A stretch of 64,000 nucleotides of DNA, taken from NCBI GenBank assembly GCA_026645575.1, contig JAPKMW010000007.1:62001-126000 (forward strand), in the 5' to 3' direction. The number at the start of each line of letters is the position of its first letter. Within the stretch, counting starts at the first letter, position 1. Both the position numbers and the translations under genes were made by a program. Below the pieces are notes generated by a model. It did no database searches. It was not told the origin of the DNA and saw only the letters and a program-made list of their open reading frames with translations. Source of the DNA: Caldilineaceae bacterium (GTDB lineage Bacteria > Chloroflexota > Anaerolineae > Caldilineales > Caldilineaceae). Positions 52,861 to 61,797 of this stretch are shown one piece after another.

Positions 52861-53889
52861 ATGTTGACCTTTTCGGCCCTCTTTCTCAAACGCTATGTCA
52901 CCAAAATTCTGCTGGCCTTAGCGACCCCGCCCGATCTGGCCGATCTGATGGCGGATTCCCTGGTGGGGTCAAGCCTAACCGGCCATGATTCGCATGGCGT
53001 CACCCTCCTGCCCGGTTATGCAGCCGGCATTCGCGCCGGTTCGCTCAACCCGGCTGCGCGCCCGACGGTTGAGCCAGCCACAGGCATGTTGGCGACCCTC
53101 AGCGTCGATGGCGCTTCTGGCTGGGGGCCGGTTGCCGCTCATTTTGCCACCGATCAGGTCATTGCCCGCGCCCAACAAGTTGGCATTGCGGCGGCAGTGG
53201 TGCGCCGTTGCCACCATATTGGTCGGGTTGGGCAATATGGCGAACGCATGGCCGCGCAAAAGCTGATCGGCATTGCCATGTGTAATTCAGGCAGCGGGGT
53301 GGCGCCCTTTGGCGGTATCAAACCCATGTTAGGCACCAATCCCATTGTGATCGCTGTGCCGCGCCAGGGCGAGCAGCCGCCGGTGCTCTTTGATGGTTCG
53401 ACTTCCGTGGTGGCGGGGAACAAGGTGCGGGTGCAGCTAGATAAACGCCAGCCGACCCCGGCGGGCTGGATCATTGATCGCGACGGCCAGCCCACCACCA
53501 ACCCCGAAGATTTCTTTGCCGGCGGTGCGCTCTTGCCGCTGGGGGGACATAAGGGTTATGCCTTGGGCGTTATGGTTGAACTGCTGGGAGGCATCCTCTC
53601 CGGCACGTCGGCCTCCTTCCTGCCCGATTTTCAGTGGACCAATGGCGTCTTGATCATGGCACTACGGCCCGACGCCTTTATGCCGCTGGATGACTATTTG
53701 GCGCAAGTCGAACGGGCTTGCGCCGCGCTCAAGGCCACGCCCAGCAGTGATCCGGCCCGCCCAGTCTTGCTCCCCGGTGAACCGGAGCAGATCGCCCGTC
53801 GGGAACGTAGCGCCAATGGCATCCCCATGCCCGAAGCGGCCTGGCAAGCAATGCAGGAGTTGGCGGAAAGTTTAGGCGTAGAAAAGTAA
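52861..53889 (+). CDS. Malate/L-lactate/ureidoglycolate dehydrogenase (LDH2/MDH2) family
   Basis: A 342-residue NAD(P)-dependent oxidoreductase of the LDH2 fold, unrelated to classical LDH. LTGHDSHGVTLLPGY (about residues 40-54) has the catalytic His. CHHIGRVGQYGERMA, GVAPFGGIKPMLGTNP and LLPLGGHKGYALGVMVELLG are family signatures. Members interconvert 2-hydroxy and 2-keto acids such as malate, 2,3-diketogulonate or sulfolactate. Sulfolactate would be of interest next to a sulfated-glycan locus, but nothing here proves it. AAGGTGAG precedes the ATG. Confidence 0.87.
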   Translation: MLTFSALFLKRYVTKILLALATPPDLADLMADSLVGSSLTGHDSHGVTLLPGYAAGIRAGSLNPAARPTVEPATGMLATLSVDGASGWGPVAAHFATDQVIARAQQVGIAAAVVRRCHHIGRVGQYGERMAAQKLIGIAMCNSGSGVAPFGGIKPMLGTNPIVIAVPRQGEQPPVLFDGSTSVVAGNKVRVQLDKRQPTPAGWIIDRDGQPTTNPEDFFAGGALLPLGGHKGYALGVMVELLGGILSGTSASFLPDFQWTNGVLIMALRPDAFMPLDDYLAQVERACAALKATPSSDPARPVLLPGEPEQIARRERSANGIPMPEAAWQAMQELAESLGVEK

Positions 53890-53904
53890 AATTACCGTAG
53901 CTCC

Positions 53905-53947
53905 CCACCCGCTCGCAGCCGGTCACGGACCGGCTGCGAGCGGGTGG
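53905..53947. repeat. Perfect 20-bp inverted repeat, 3-bp loop
   Basis: CCACCCGCTCGCAGCCGGTC pairs exactly with 53928-53947 around ACG. A very stable stem after the dehydrogenase stop, without T-run. It could stop RNA degradation or transcription. Confidence 0.85.
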
Positions 53948-53989
53948 CGGATGGGTAGTTACAAAATTAACTCAATGAGGAGAAGATAG

Positions 53990-54811
53990 ATGGACATGTT
54001 TGATTTATCTGGGCGCGTCGCCATTGTCTCAGGAACAGCCAGCGGCATGGGTCAGGCAATGGCAACGGTTTTTGCCGAGGCTGGGGCAGATCTGGTGTTG
54101 TTGGATGTGAATACCGCCGGTAATGAAGCGACAGCGCATACCTTGACCCAAATGGGCCGACGCGCAATCCCAATTACGGCGGATGTGTCGAGCTATGAAG
54201 ATGTGGACCGCGTCTATGCCCTGCTCGACAAGGAGTTTGGTCGGGTGGACATTCTGGGCAATGTGGCCGGCAACGGCATTCAAAAGGCGGCGGAAGAGAT
54301 CACCATGGACGAGTTTGTGGCGGTCTTTCAAAGCCTGGTCTTTGGCCGCTACTACTCGACTCAGCAGGCCGGTCGCCGCATGTTGCGCCAGGGTCGGGGC
54401 AGCATTATGAGCATCGGCTCGATTGCCGGCGTCAGTTCGCTGGCGCGGCAGCAATCCACGTATGGCATGGCGATGGCGTCGGTGATCCACATGACCAAGG
54501 AACTCAGCACCGAGTGGAGCGGACGCGGGGTGCGGGTCAATGCCATTTTGCCGGCGCAGGTGGTCAACCCCAACAACGGTCTGGAAGCGCGCATGGACCG
54601 GGAGCCAATGCTCCGCAACACTTTCCTGCATGGCATCCCCCGTGGTCGCTTTGGTCGCTCGGAAGACATCAAGGGGCTGGCGCTCTGGTTGGCTTCCGAT
54701 GCTTCGTCGTGGATCACGGGCGCCATCATCCCGATGGATGGCGGCAACCTGGCGATGAATGCTGGCGGTGGCTTTATTGGACGACCGACGGAACACAACT
54801 TGGCTGTATGA
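53990..54811 (+). CDS. SDR family oxidoreductase with Lys-to-Met change in YxxxK
   Basis: A 273-residue classical SDR. The cofactor loop is VSGTASGMGQAMATVFAEAG (about residues 13-32), GNVAGNG replaces NNAG, and the Ser is in SIGSIAGVSS. The expected YxxxK reads YGMAM (about residues 159-163): Tyr is kept but the catalytic Lys is Met, by a clear ATG codon. The rest, including VRVNAILPAQV and ITGAIIPMDGGN, is intact and the gene looks under selection. It may be a non-canonical or inactive member. ATG follows GAGGAG. Confidence 0.87.
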   Translation: MDMFDLSGRVAIVSGTASGMGQAMATVFAEAGADLVLLDVNTAGNEATAHTLTQMGRRAIPITADVSSYEDVDRVYALLDKEFGRVDILGNVAGNGIQKAAEEITMDEFVAVFQSLVFGRYYSTQQAGRRMLRQGRGSIMSIGSIAGVSSLARQQSTYGMAMASVIHMTKELSTEWSGRGVRVNAILPAQVVNPNNGLEARMDREPMLRNTFLHGIPRGRFGRSEDIKGLALWLASDASSWITGAIIPMDGGNLAMNAGGGFIGRPTEHNLAV

Positions 54812-54833
54812 AAGAATTAATGGAAAACGGAGA

Positions 54834-55775
54834 ATGATTAATTCTGTTAGCGGCGCAACTGCTCGCACGAAAGGGGCAACGACGGTGCGCCCGCGTAAGC
54901 GGTGGCGCTTGTTGCCCTACTTGTTGGCGCTGCCGATTATTCTCTACGAAGTGGGGCTGATCATCTACCCGATTGCGCAAGGGGTCTATGGCAGCTTTCA
55001 GCGCATTGAATTGGCGGCGAATATTCCGCCCAAGTGGGTGGGGCTGGATAACTACCGACGGATGTTTGCTGATCCCGCCTTCTGGACGGTAATGCAGACA
55101 ACGTTGATCTTTACCGCCCTGGTGATCGTCGTGGCGATTGGCGCAGGGTTGGCGACGGCGTTGCTCTTTAATCGCCCCTTTCGCGCGCGTCCGGTGGCGC
55201 GCGCCCTGTTGATGTTGCCCTGGGCTTTCCCCGAAGTACCGGTGGTGATGATCTTTGTCTGGATTCTCAGCCCCCAATTTGGCGTGGTCAACTTACTGGT
55301 GCGTTGGATTCCCGGCGTCACCACCAACCCACAATGGCTCCAGGTGCCGACGTTGGCTATGGGCTGGGTGGTACTCATCACGGCGTGGAAGGTTTTCCCC
55401 TTTTACAGCCTGGTGATCCTAGCGGCGTTACAGTCGGTTCCACAGGAGATTTATGAAGCGGCGAAGGTCGATGGCGCCAACACGCTGCAGCTTTTCTGGC
55501 GGATCACCCTGCCAAGCATTCGCACAACGCTGGAACTCTTGGTGGTGTTGGCGTCGATCTTCTCCTTCAAACAGTTTACCATCATCTACCTGATGACCGG
55601 TGGCGGTCCCTCCGGCGCCACCGAAACCATTGTGATGCGGATTTTCAACACGGCCTTTCGCTTCTATGACTATTCCTACGCCACCGCTTTTGGCGTGGCT
55701 GGCTTCGTCGTCTCGCTGGTGATCGCCTTTTTCTTTATCATCCTGCAATCACGCCGCGAACAAGAGAGTACATGA
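54834..55775 (+). CDS. Sugar ABC transporter permease, MalF/UgpA type (second pair)
   Basis: A 313-residue permease with six spans: LLPYLLALPIILYEVGLIIY first, DNYRRMFADPAFW next, and EAA loop IYEAAKVDGANTLQLFWRIT (about residues 207-226). The frame is open further upstream within the SDR gene, but ATG 54834 is the only ATG in frame between genes, with GGAG rather close to it. It pairs with the MalG-type gene that follows. The first binding protein (46740-48062) is the most likely partner. Confidence 0.88.
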   Translation: MINSVSGATARTKGATTVRPRKRWRLLPYLLALPIILYEVGLIIYPIAQGVYGSFQRIELAANIPPKWVGLDNYRRMFADPAFWTVMQTTLIFTALVIVVAIGAGLATALLFNRPFRARPVARALLMLPWAFPEVPVVMIFVWILSPQFGVVNLLVRWIPGVTTNPQWLQVPTLAMGWVVLITAWKVFPFYSLVILAALQSVPQEIYEAAKVDGANTLQLFWRITLPSIRTTLELLVVLASIFSFKQFTIIYLMTGGGPSGATETIVMRIFNTAFRFYDYSYATAFGVAGFVVSLVIAFFFIILQSRREQEST

Positions 55776-55782
55776 TTGTGCT

Positions 55783-55807
55783 GGTTACGTCGCTCTGCGG
55801 CGTAACC
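55783..55807. repeat. Short hairpin between permease genes
   Basis: GGTTACGTCGC pairs with GCGGCGTAACC around a short loop (one mismatch). It is located 7 bp after the first permease stop and about 57 bp before the next start. Confidence 0.6.
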
Positions 55808-55864
55808 CAGGGCGGACGCTCTGCGTGGAACGAGCAATGTTATTGATTGGCATCAAGGATTCAC

Positions 55865-56740
55865 ATGACAACCAGCACAGGTAACATAAGAACGACAACC
55901 AAGAAAACAAAACCGGGCCAGATTCTCAGTCAGATCATCCTCTATTTGCTGGTGGCCGTCGTTTCAATTATGACCATCTTCCCGATCTACTGGATGCTGG
56001 TCAGCACCTTCCAGCCGAGCAAATACACCCTGCACTATCCGCCGCCCCTCTTGCCGCAGGAGATTACCTTTACCCAGTTTGCCGATCTCTTTGCCAACCA
56101 TCCCATTGCCACCTGGCTGCGCAACTCGTTTCTGATCGCCACCATGTCGATGTTGTTCTGTACGGCGCTTTCGGTCCTAGGCGCCTACACGCTCTCCAAC
56201 CTACGCTGGAAAGGGCGTTCGACCTTTGGTCTCTTCCTGCTGGTGACACAGATGTTGCCGGAAATTTTGATTATCATCCCGCTTTATATCATTTACCGGC
56301 GCCTGAATGTATTGGACAATCTGCCGGCGGTCTCATTGGTCGATGCGGCCTTTGCCCTGCCCATCTGCATCTGGATCTTAAAAGGGGTCTTTGACACCGT
56401 CCCGCCAGAAGTGTTGGACGCTGCCGTGGTCGATGGCTGTACGGAATGGAGTGCGCTCTGGACGATTGTGCTGCCCCTCTCAACGCCGGGCTTGGTGGCG
56501 GTGGCGGTGGTTTCGTTCTTCTCGGCGTGGAATGAATTTCTCTTTGCCGTGATCATGTTGACCAGCCCGCAATTTCAACCGGCCTCGGTTGGCCTTACCA
56601 CCCTCAAAGCCACCGGGTTTACGCCGGTGGAGCAATACATGGCCGCGGGCTTAGTCTTCTCGATTTTGCCGGTGCTTTTCTACTTGTTGATGCAGCGCTA
56701 TATTATTTCCGGGTTGACAGCGGGCGCAGTGAAGGGATAG
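55865..56740 (+). CDS. Sugar ABC transporter permease, MalG/UgpE type (second pair)
   Basis: A 291-residue permease: LYLLVAVVSIMTIFPIYWML is the first span, the EAA loop is LDAAVVDGCTEWSALWTIVL (about residues 180-199), and the C-terminus RYIISGLTAGAVKG is typical. ATG 55865 follows AAGGA at about 5 bp; the six codons before it in frame have no ribosome site. With the preceding permease it forms the membrane part of the second importer of this locus. Confidence 0.9.
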   Translation: MTTSTGNIRTTTKKTKPGQILSQIILYLLVAVVSIMTIFPIYWMLVSTFQPSKYTLHYPPPLLPQEITFTQFADLFANHPIATWLRNSFLIATMSMLFCTALSVLGAYTLSNLRWKGRSTFGLFLLVTQMLPEILIIIPLYIIYRRLNVLDNLPAVSLVDAAFALPICIWILKGVFDTVPPEVLDAAVVDGCTEWSALWTIVLPLSTPGLVAVAVVSFFSAWNEFLFAVIMLTSPQFQPASVGLTTLKATGFTPVEQYMAAGLVFSILPVLFYLLMQRYIISGLTAGAVKG

Positions 56741-56760
56741 AAGGGAAAAGGAGCCAACCC

Positions 56761-57375
56761 ATGATCAACCCTTGGTTAGCAACACGCAACCGAACCGGCC
56801 AGGAATATGACGCCCCCTACATCGCTCGTGCGGCAGCGGGGATCGATGTCCACGGGGAAGCAAACTTAGTGGAACAGCTACTGGCGTCGCCACTCAACCA
56901 AAGCCGGCCGAGCCAGCCTTCCCGTGTGTTGGATGCCGGTTGCGGCACCGGACGCACCGCCATTGAACTGGCGCGGCGTGGTATCGAAATTGTTGGTGTA
57001 GATTTGGATGAGGTCATGCTGCAACAAGCGCGGGCCAAAGCGCCCCATCTCGACTGGCGGCTGGGCGACCTGTCGGTGATGGCCTTGGACAAACCCTTCG
57101 ACCTGATTGTCATGGCCGGCAATGTGATGATCTACCTAACCCCCGGCACCGAGGCCGCGACCCTTGCCAACCTGGCGCGTTATCTCAACCCCGGTGGGCT
57201 TCTGGTGGCCGCCTTTGAACTGACCTCGCCCTCGTGGAGCAAGCTAACGCTGCCCCTCTATGATCAGTTGACTGCCAGCGTCGGCCTGACTTCGGTTGCC
57301 CGCTGGTCAACCTGGGAGCAGGCGCCGTGGCAGCCGGGGGATCGCTATGCCGTGTCGGTGCATCGGAAAGAGTGA
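56761..57375 (+). CDS. Class I SAM-dependent methyltransferase
   Basis: A 204-residue Rossmann-fold methyltransferase. Motif I is VLDAGCGTGRTAIELARRGI (about residues 57-76), motif II is IVGVDLDEVMLQQAR, and the post-I segment is DWRLGDLSVM. Motif III-like YLNPGGLLVAAFELT follows. The substrate is unknown; its place at the end of the transport operon with AAAAGGAG at 8 bp suggests co-expression, though proteins of this type are often only loosely linked to their neighbours. Confidence 0.82.
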   Translation: MINPWLATRNRTGQEYDAPYIARAAAGIDVHGEANLVEQLLASPLNQSRPSQPSRVLDAGCGTGRTAIELARRGIEIVGVDLDEVMLQQARAKAPHLDWRLGDLSVMALDKPFDLIVMAGNVMIYLTPGTEAATLANLARYLNPGGLLVAAFELTSPSWSKLTLPLYDQLTASVGLTSVARWSTWEQAPWQPGDRYAVSVHRKE

Positions 57376-57425
57376 GAATAGCAGTTACCAAAATTTTTGT
57401 ACTGATCGCAGGTGCGGTGTATACC

Positions 57426-59147
57426 TCAAACGGCAAAAACGCGAAAACCCTGATTGCTGAAACAATAAATCACAAACGATGCGATCTGCGCCTCCGGGTA
57501 TTCCCGCTTTAAGCCCTCCACATACCCGGCAATCTGTTCGCTGTCATCAGGGCGCAAAACAAACTCTTCAATGGTAGTGTTGAGGCGGCGTAACTCGGCA
57601 TTGGAACAGTATTTGAATTCAATCACCCAACGCAAGCCCGCAAAGCGTTCGTGATATTTGCCGACAAATTCCAAATCACTCTTGCCCGTTGGATAGGAAC
57701 GTTCCATGTTCCAGGTAAACCAATTACTCAGGTAGCGGCTGCACAATTCATAAAACGTCACCCGATAAAAATTTTCATTGACCTGGGTAAAAATGGCCTC
57801 TGGTAACTGGGAAATGTATTCACGCCAGTAGCCGGCAAAAAGCTGTTCCAAATTGGGCTGGCTCACAAAGGTGCGCATGATTTCGGTGTAGCGCGTCGAG
57901 ACATCAATGTGGTGAATTTCGTTGAAATACTCGACAAAAATCTCGCGTAGATTCAGATTGGGCAGCCGCAAATAAAAGTCATCATGGCGAGTCAACATGC
58001 CCAGGTAGAAGAAGGAAATCGGAAAGAAACCCTTCTCAAAAAATTGGTACATATTGAACTTTTCGACCAAAAACTTTTCATCATAGCCAATGACATGATG
58101 CAAGGTTAACTGATCGACAAATTCGGCGGTCAACGCGGGATTCGATGCGGTCAACCGGCGCACCCAGGAAATATCCGTCTTGAGATTGGCGTCGATCAGA
58201 TAGCGCGGAATCGTTTTGGTTTCGGTAAACTGGTCGAGAAAATACATCAAAATCGTTGAGTTATAAAGCGCCTCACCGGCATTGGTAACAAACCGGTAGC
58301 CATTGTAATGGTTGCGAATCACGGCGGCGACTTCATTGCGCGTACTAGGGTCAATCGCATAGTCGGCATAGACTTGATCGAGCAAACGATCCACTTCACG
58401 TTGGGTAAAGCCCAACATGGCCTCAAAGCGTGGGCGCAAGGTGATAAAGGTGGCGATGTTGAAGCCGGAGGCTAGTTCATCGATCAAGATGGGTAGTACG
58501 CCAGTGATAAAAACATTGGCGATCGCCCCGGTTTTGCGCCCTTCTTTCAACGTTTTGAAAAAAGTCTTGAAAAAGCTATTCTCGGCGGTTAATTCACGAT
58601 AGAGATGATCTTTGTTGCCGGTGATCAGTTGATTGGAAAAGTTGTCGTATTCATCAATGATCACATAGAGCGGCGGCAATTGCTGGGATTGAATGTCACT
58701 CAGCAGCTTATTGAGGTTATCTGCAACGGGCGCGTCTTGGTTAACTTCTGCCGCGTTTAGCAGAATTGATTGGTAGGTGATATGTAATCCATGTAGCCGT
58801 TGATTGCATTGACGACGAAAACTTGCTTCAATTTCAGCCATTGTTGATCCTACGGCAATTGTGGAAAAATCGAGCGATAGGATCATGTATTGGTTATGTT
58901 GATCGGTCGGGTTCTGCCCGATCCAGGTGTGGCCAAAGAGTTCCTCAAAGCGGTCGGCGTAGTTGAGATCGTAATAATAGCCCAATGTGGTGCAGAGCAG
59001 CGACTTGCCAAAGCGGCGCGGACGCAGAAAGACGGGGTTTTCCACCGTTTCTAGTTCTGCGATATAGTTGGTTTTGTCAACAAAATAGCCCCGTTTGCGC
59101 ACTAGCGCTGCGTAATTAGCTTCGGCGTAGACCACCCGTCGCTTCAT
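57426..59147 (-). CDS. AAA-ATPase-like / PD-(D/E)XK nuclease-like protein
   Basis: A 573-residue protein of the widespread AAA-ATPase_like plus PDDEXK_9 group. FVDKTNYIAELETVENPVFL (about residues 22-41) leads into the Walker-A-like RPRRFGKSLLCTTL, and LYVIIDEYDNFSNQL (about 158-172) is Walker B. The C-terminal part has KSDLEFVGKYHERFAGLRWV then IEFKY, the D...E-x-K nuclease core. The biological role is unknown; copies are often numerous in a genome and have been suggested to be mobile or defence-related. AAGGAGG precedes the start. Confidence 0.83.
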   Translation of the reverse strand: MKRRVVYAEANYAALVRKRGYFVDKTNYIAELETVENPVFLRPRRFGKSLLCTTLGYYYDLNYADRFEELFGHTWIGQNPTDQHNQYMILSLDFSTIAVGSTMAEIEASFRRQCNQRLHGLHITYQSILLNAAEVNQDAPVADNLNKLLSDIQSQQLPPLYVIIDEYDNFSNQLITGNKDHLYRELTAENSFFKTFFKTLKEGRKTGAIANVFITGVLPILIDELASGFNIATFITLRPRFEAMLGFTQREVDRLLDQVYADYAIDPSTRNEVAAVIRNHYNGYRFVTNAGEALYNSTILMYFLDQFTETKTIPRYLIDANLKTDISWVRRLTASNPALTAEFVDQLTLHHVIGYDEKFLVEKFNMYQFFEKGFFPISFFYLGMLTRHDDFYLRLPNLNLREIFVEYFNEIHHIDVSTRYTEIMRTFVSQPNLEQLFAGYWREYISQLPEAIFTQVNENFYRVTFYELCSRYLSNWFTWNMERSYPTGKSDLEFVGKYHERFAGLRWVIEFKYCSNAELRRLNTTIEEFVLRPDDSEQIAGYVEGLKREYPEAQIASFVIYCFSNQGFRVFAV

Positions 59148-59240
59148 CTTGCGCCTCCTTTTACCCGTCCGACAAACAATAACGTCATTATAACCGAATT
59201 CGGCGGTAGAAGCGATAATGGTCGGCGTTTACTCAGCTTC

Positions 59241-61115
59241 TTACTCTACTGCTGCCCATTCCAGATGATGATCCAACAGCGTCTCATACCGAGGTACGCC
59301 GGCATCATCCCACCCCATCATGCGATAATAAGTGCGAATGGCGGCGGCGAACTGTGCCCGGTTCAGACGATGACCGGCCCATTGCCCGCTGGAGATCGGA
59401 TCATCAAAGAATCGGTCGGGCAGGGTGTCATCGGCAGCGGTCAAGCCTTCGCGGAGGTTATAGAGGCGCATCAAATGTAACCGGCGTTCGCCAAAACGCA
59501 TGATCTCATAGGAAGAGGTGCGCCAACCGGTGACAGCGGCCAACATCTGTGCCATCTGTTCTAGGGTCAGGACACGGGTTGGTGCGACGGCGAAGATGCA
59601 GAAATCGAGTGCATCGGCGGCGGACCAAATGGTCATGAGCGCTTTGAAATTGCGCACTTTGTCCACCCCCTGGTAGTGCATGGGGATGCGTTGCACAATG
59701 CCCAGTGTACGTGAACTGTCCAGCGTGTGATCCCAGCCGACGGTAGTGTCAAAATCCCAGTCATGTTCGCAGATGTCATAGCGTGGACCGATGGGGGCGG
59801 TGGCATAGCCGAGGGCCAGGTTGGTTTGCGTGCGCGGTTCAAAGCAGACCATCTCCAAGCCTTTGACATGGAGCGCGTATTTCGTCGCTGCCCCACCAAT
59901 CTGCGCTGCGGCTCGTTTTGATCCTTCGGCCAATAGATCACCTACCCCTTGCCGCGCTGCAATTGCCTGAATTGTCTGTAAGAGTGCGGCGCCATCGCCA
60001 AAACGCAACGGTGCATCTAGTACGCCTTGCTCAACACACTCCATCGCCATCGAAAGCGTAAAGCCCAACGAGGTGGGGTCCATGCCCAGTTCATTGCAGA
60101 GCAGATTGGCCTGGAAGATGGTCGCCAGGTCGCTAATGCCGCAATTTGGCCCCAGGGTGCCGGTGATCTCCTGGTGAATGCCACCGGCGCGTGGGTCAAC
60201 CTGGCCACTGTCGTTGGGCGTAAAGAGTTTGATGCAGTTATTTGGACAGCCTGGACAAACGCCATCGGCCTGATAGTATTGCATAAAGGCTTCCGGACGG
60301 TAGCTGTCGGCGGCGGCAAAGACGCTGTCACGATAGTTGTGGACACAGAGTGCAGCGTCGATACCATGCAAATGCACCCAAGCTGAAAAACCGGGCGGCT
60401 CCAATTGCCAGCGGGTGAGCGAGTTGTCCCGCATCTTGGCGGCATAGTCGGCAGTGAGGGCGGCGCAGGTGGCGGGGTCGGCTACCGGAGGCAACTGCTC
60501 GCCACGAATGACAATGGCCTTCAGCCGTTTCGACCCCATGACAGCGCCCATACCATGTCGCGCCGCTCCATAGGTGCGGTCGCTGACAATGCTGGCAAAG
60601 CGCACCCGCTTTTCGCCGGCCGGCCCAATCACCGCGGTGTGGATGGCGTCGCCAAAGTGGGCTTCCAGCGCATCCACCGTCTGCCCGACCGTTTTGCCCC
60701 ATAGCTCCGCGGCATTGTAAAAAGTGACAGCGCCATTTTCTACCAGAACCGTTGTCGGGGCCGCGGCTGCGCCGTGGACAATGATGGCGTCGGCTCCGCT
60801 GCCTTTCAATGCTTTGCCAAAGGGGCCTTCGGCGCGTGTCTCGCCAATGCCACCGGTCAAGGGACTCTTGGCCGCCGCGGTAAAACGGGCCAACCCAGCA
60901 TAGGGATGACCAGCCACCACACTGGAGGTGAGAATCAACAAATTGGCCGGATCAAAGGCATCAAGACCGGGCGGTGTCTCCCGCAACAGGTAGTAGGTTG
61001 CTAACAAGCCACCACCGCCATAAATGCGCCAGAAGGTTTCATCCGGTGTTTCGAGCCAGGCGCGTTGGTTGGTGAGATCGATGTGGAGAATTTTGCCATG
61101 ATACCCTAGCGACAT
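59241..61115 (-). CDS. aor: Aldehyde:ferredoxin oxidoreductase (tungsten enzyme family)
   Basis: A 624-residue AOR-family protein. The N-terminal domain has YGGGGLLATYYLL and RFTAAAKSPLTGGIGETRAE, the pterin-binding part. The 4Fe-4S ligands are CPGCPNNC (about residues 283-290) and a later Cys in DALDFCIFA. Members oxidise aldehydes to acids, passing electrons to ferredoxin, and use tungstopterin. The length fits the family (about 600-630). The start has AAGGA at good distance. No ferredoxin or pterin synthesis gene lies alongside. The substrate cannot be told. Confidence 0.9.
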   Translation of the reverse strand: MSLGYHGKILHIDLTNQRAWLETPDETFWRIYGGGGLLATYYLLRETPPGLDAFDPANLLILTSSVVAGHPYAGLARFTAAAKSPLTGGIGETRAEGPFGKALKGSGADAIIVHGAAAAPTTVLVENGAVTFYNAAELWGKTVGQTVDALEAHFGDAIHTAVIGPAGEKRVRFASIVSDRTYGAARHGMGAVMGSKRLKAIVIRGEQLPPVADPATCAALTADYAAKMRDNSLTRWQLEPPGFSAWVHLHGIDAALCVHNYRDSVFAAADSYRPEAFMQYYQADGVCPGCPNNCIKLFTPNDSGQVDPRAGGIHQEITGTLGPNCGISDLATIFQANLLCNELGMDPTSLGFTLSMAMECVEQGVLDAPLRFGDGAALLQTIQAIAARQGVGDLLAEGSKRAAAQIGGAATKYALHVKGLEMVCFEPRTQTNLALGYATAPIGPRYDICEHDWDFDTTVGWDHTLDSSRTLGIVQRIPMHYQGVDKVRNFKALMTIWSAADALDFCIFAVAPTRVLTLEQMAQMLAAVTGWRTSSYEIMRFGERRLHLMRLYNLREGLTAADDTLPDRFFDDPISSGQWAGHRLNRAQFAAAIRTYYRMMGWDDAGVPRYETLLDHHLEWAAVE

Positions 61116-61186
61116 GGGCTATCCTTTCGTCAACATTGATATAAACGTTCGGTGATTTCGCACCTTTCAGGATAACTGCACAAAAT

Positions 61187-61573
61187 TTACCAAAACAATC
61201 GGACGCTATACTGAGCAAAACTGGCATCATCGCTGGCAATTGCAACATCTTGTGTTATTGCTTGGGCAATCAAAAGCCGATCAAAGGGATCGCGGTGGTA
61301 CAGGGGGAGCGTTGCTACAACCTTCAATTCATCCATCTGAATCGGCATAAGCTCAAGTTCGTTTTCTACAATCTACTCTGGAATTAACTCGGCAAATGGT
61401 TTGGCCAAGCCAAGTTTGCCGACATTGTTTTTGATGGCAATCTCCCACACACTGGCGATACTCAGTAATACTTCGTTTTCTTCCTCTTCGATTGCTGTGC
61501 GTACTGTCTGACTTAGACGTGTATCACCATTGATAAACCAAAGGAATACATGAGTGTCGATCAAAAAACGCAT
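61187..61573 (-). pseudogene. PIN-domain toxin gene interrupted by an in-frame TAG
   Basis: A 129-codon frame encoding a PIN-domain RNase (type II toxin). RFLIDTHVFLWFINGD supplies the first catalytic Asp and VWEIAIKNNVGKLGL the Glu. After PFAELIPE comes TAG (61373-61375). Beyond it the same frame continues IVENELELMPIQMDELKVVA, HRDPFDRLLIAQAI and SDDASFAQYSVRLFW, then TAA at 61187. All parts match the family in one frame, so only one base separates it from an intact gene (family members commonly have Gln at that point). The 66-residue product lacks the C-terminal catalytic Asp residues. The start overlaps the antitoxin stop (TAATG). Confidence 0.85.
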
Positions 61574-61797
61574 TACATATAATCCTTGAAATCTTCGAGT
61601 GGCGCATTAAAATCATCAGCCATCTGAATCAAGCCTTTGGCGCTACCAAACCGTCGCCGTTTTTTGATCGGTTTGGCGCTAACTAGTTTGATAAATGGTT
61701 GATTATTTTTGGCTATGATCACCTCTTCACCGCTGGCTGCCAATTCAGCCAGGGCAGGGAAGCAATGAATGGCCTGTTGTAAATCGATTTGGGTCAT
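61573..61797 (-). CDS. Phd/YefM-type antitoxin
   Basis: A 74-residue antitoxin: MTQIDLQQAIHCFPALAELA followed by ASGEEVIIAKNNQPFIKLVS, the standard N-terminal DNA-binding fold, and a C-terminal toxin-neutralising tail with PLEDFKDYM. It would bind the PIN protein encoded next and repress its own promoter. ATG at 61797 has AGAAGGA upstream; the frame is open 22 codons further but without family similarity. The TAA stop overlaps the toxin start. With the toxin broken, the antitoxin may persist alone. Confidence 0.8.
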   Translation of the reverse strand: MTQIDLQQAIHCFPALAELAASGEEVIIAKNNQPFIKLVSAKPIKKRRRFGSAKGLIQMADDFNAPLEDFKDYM

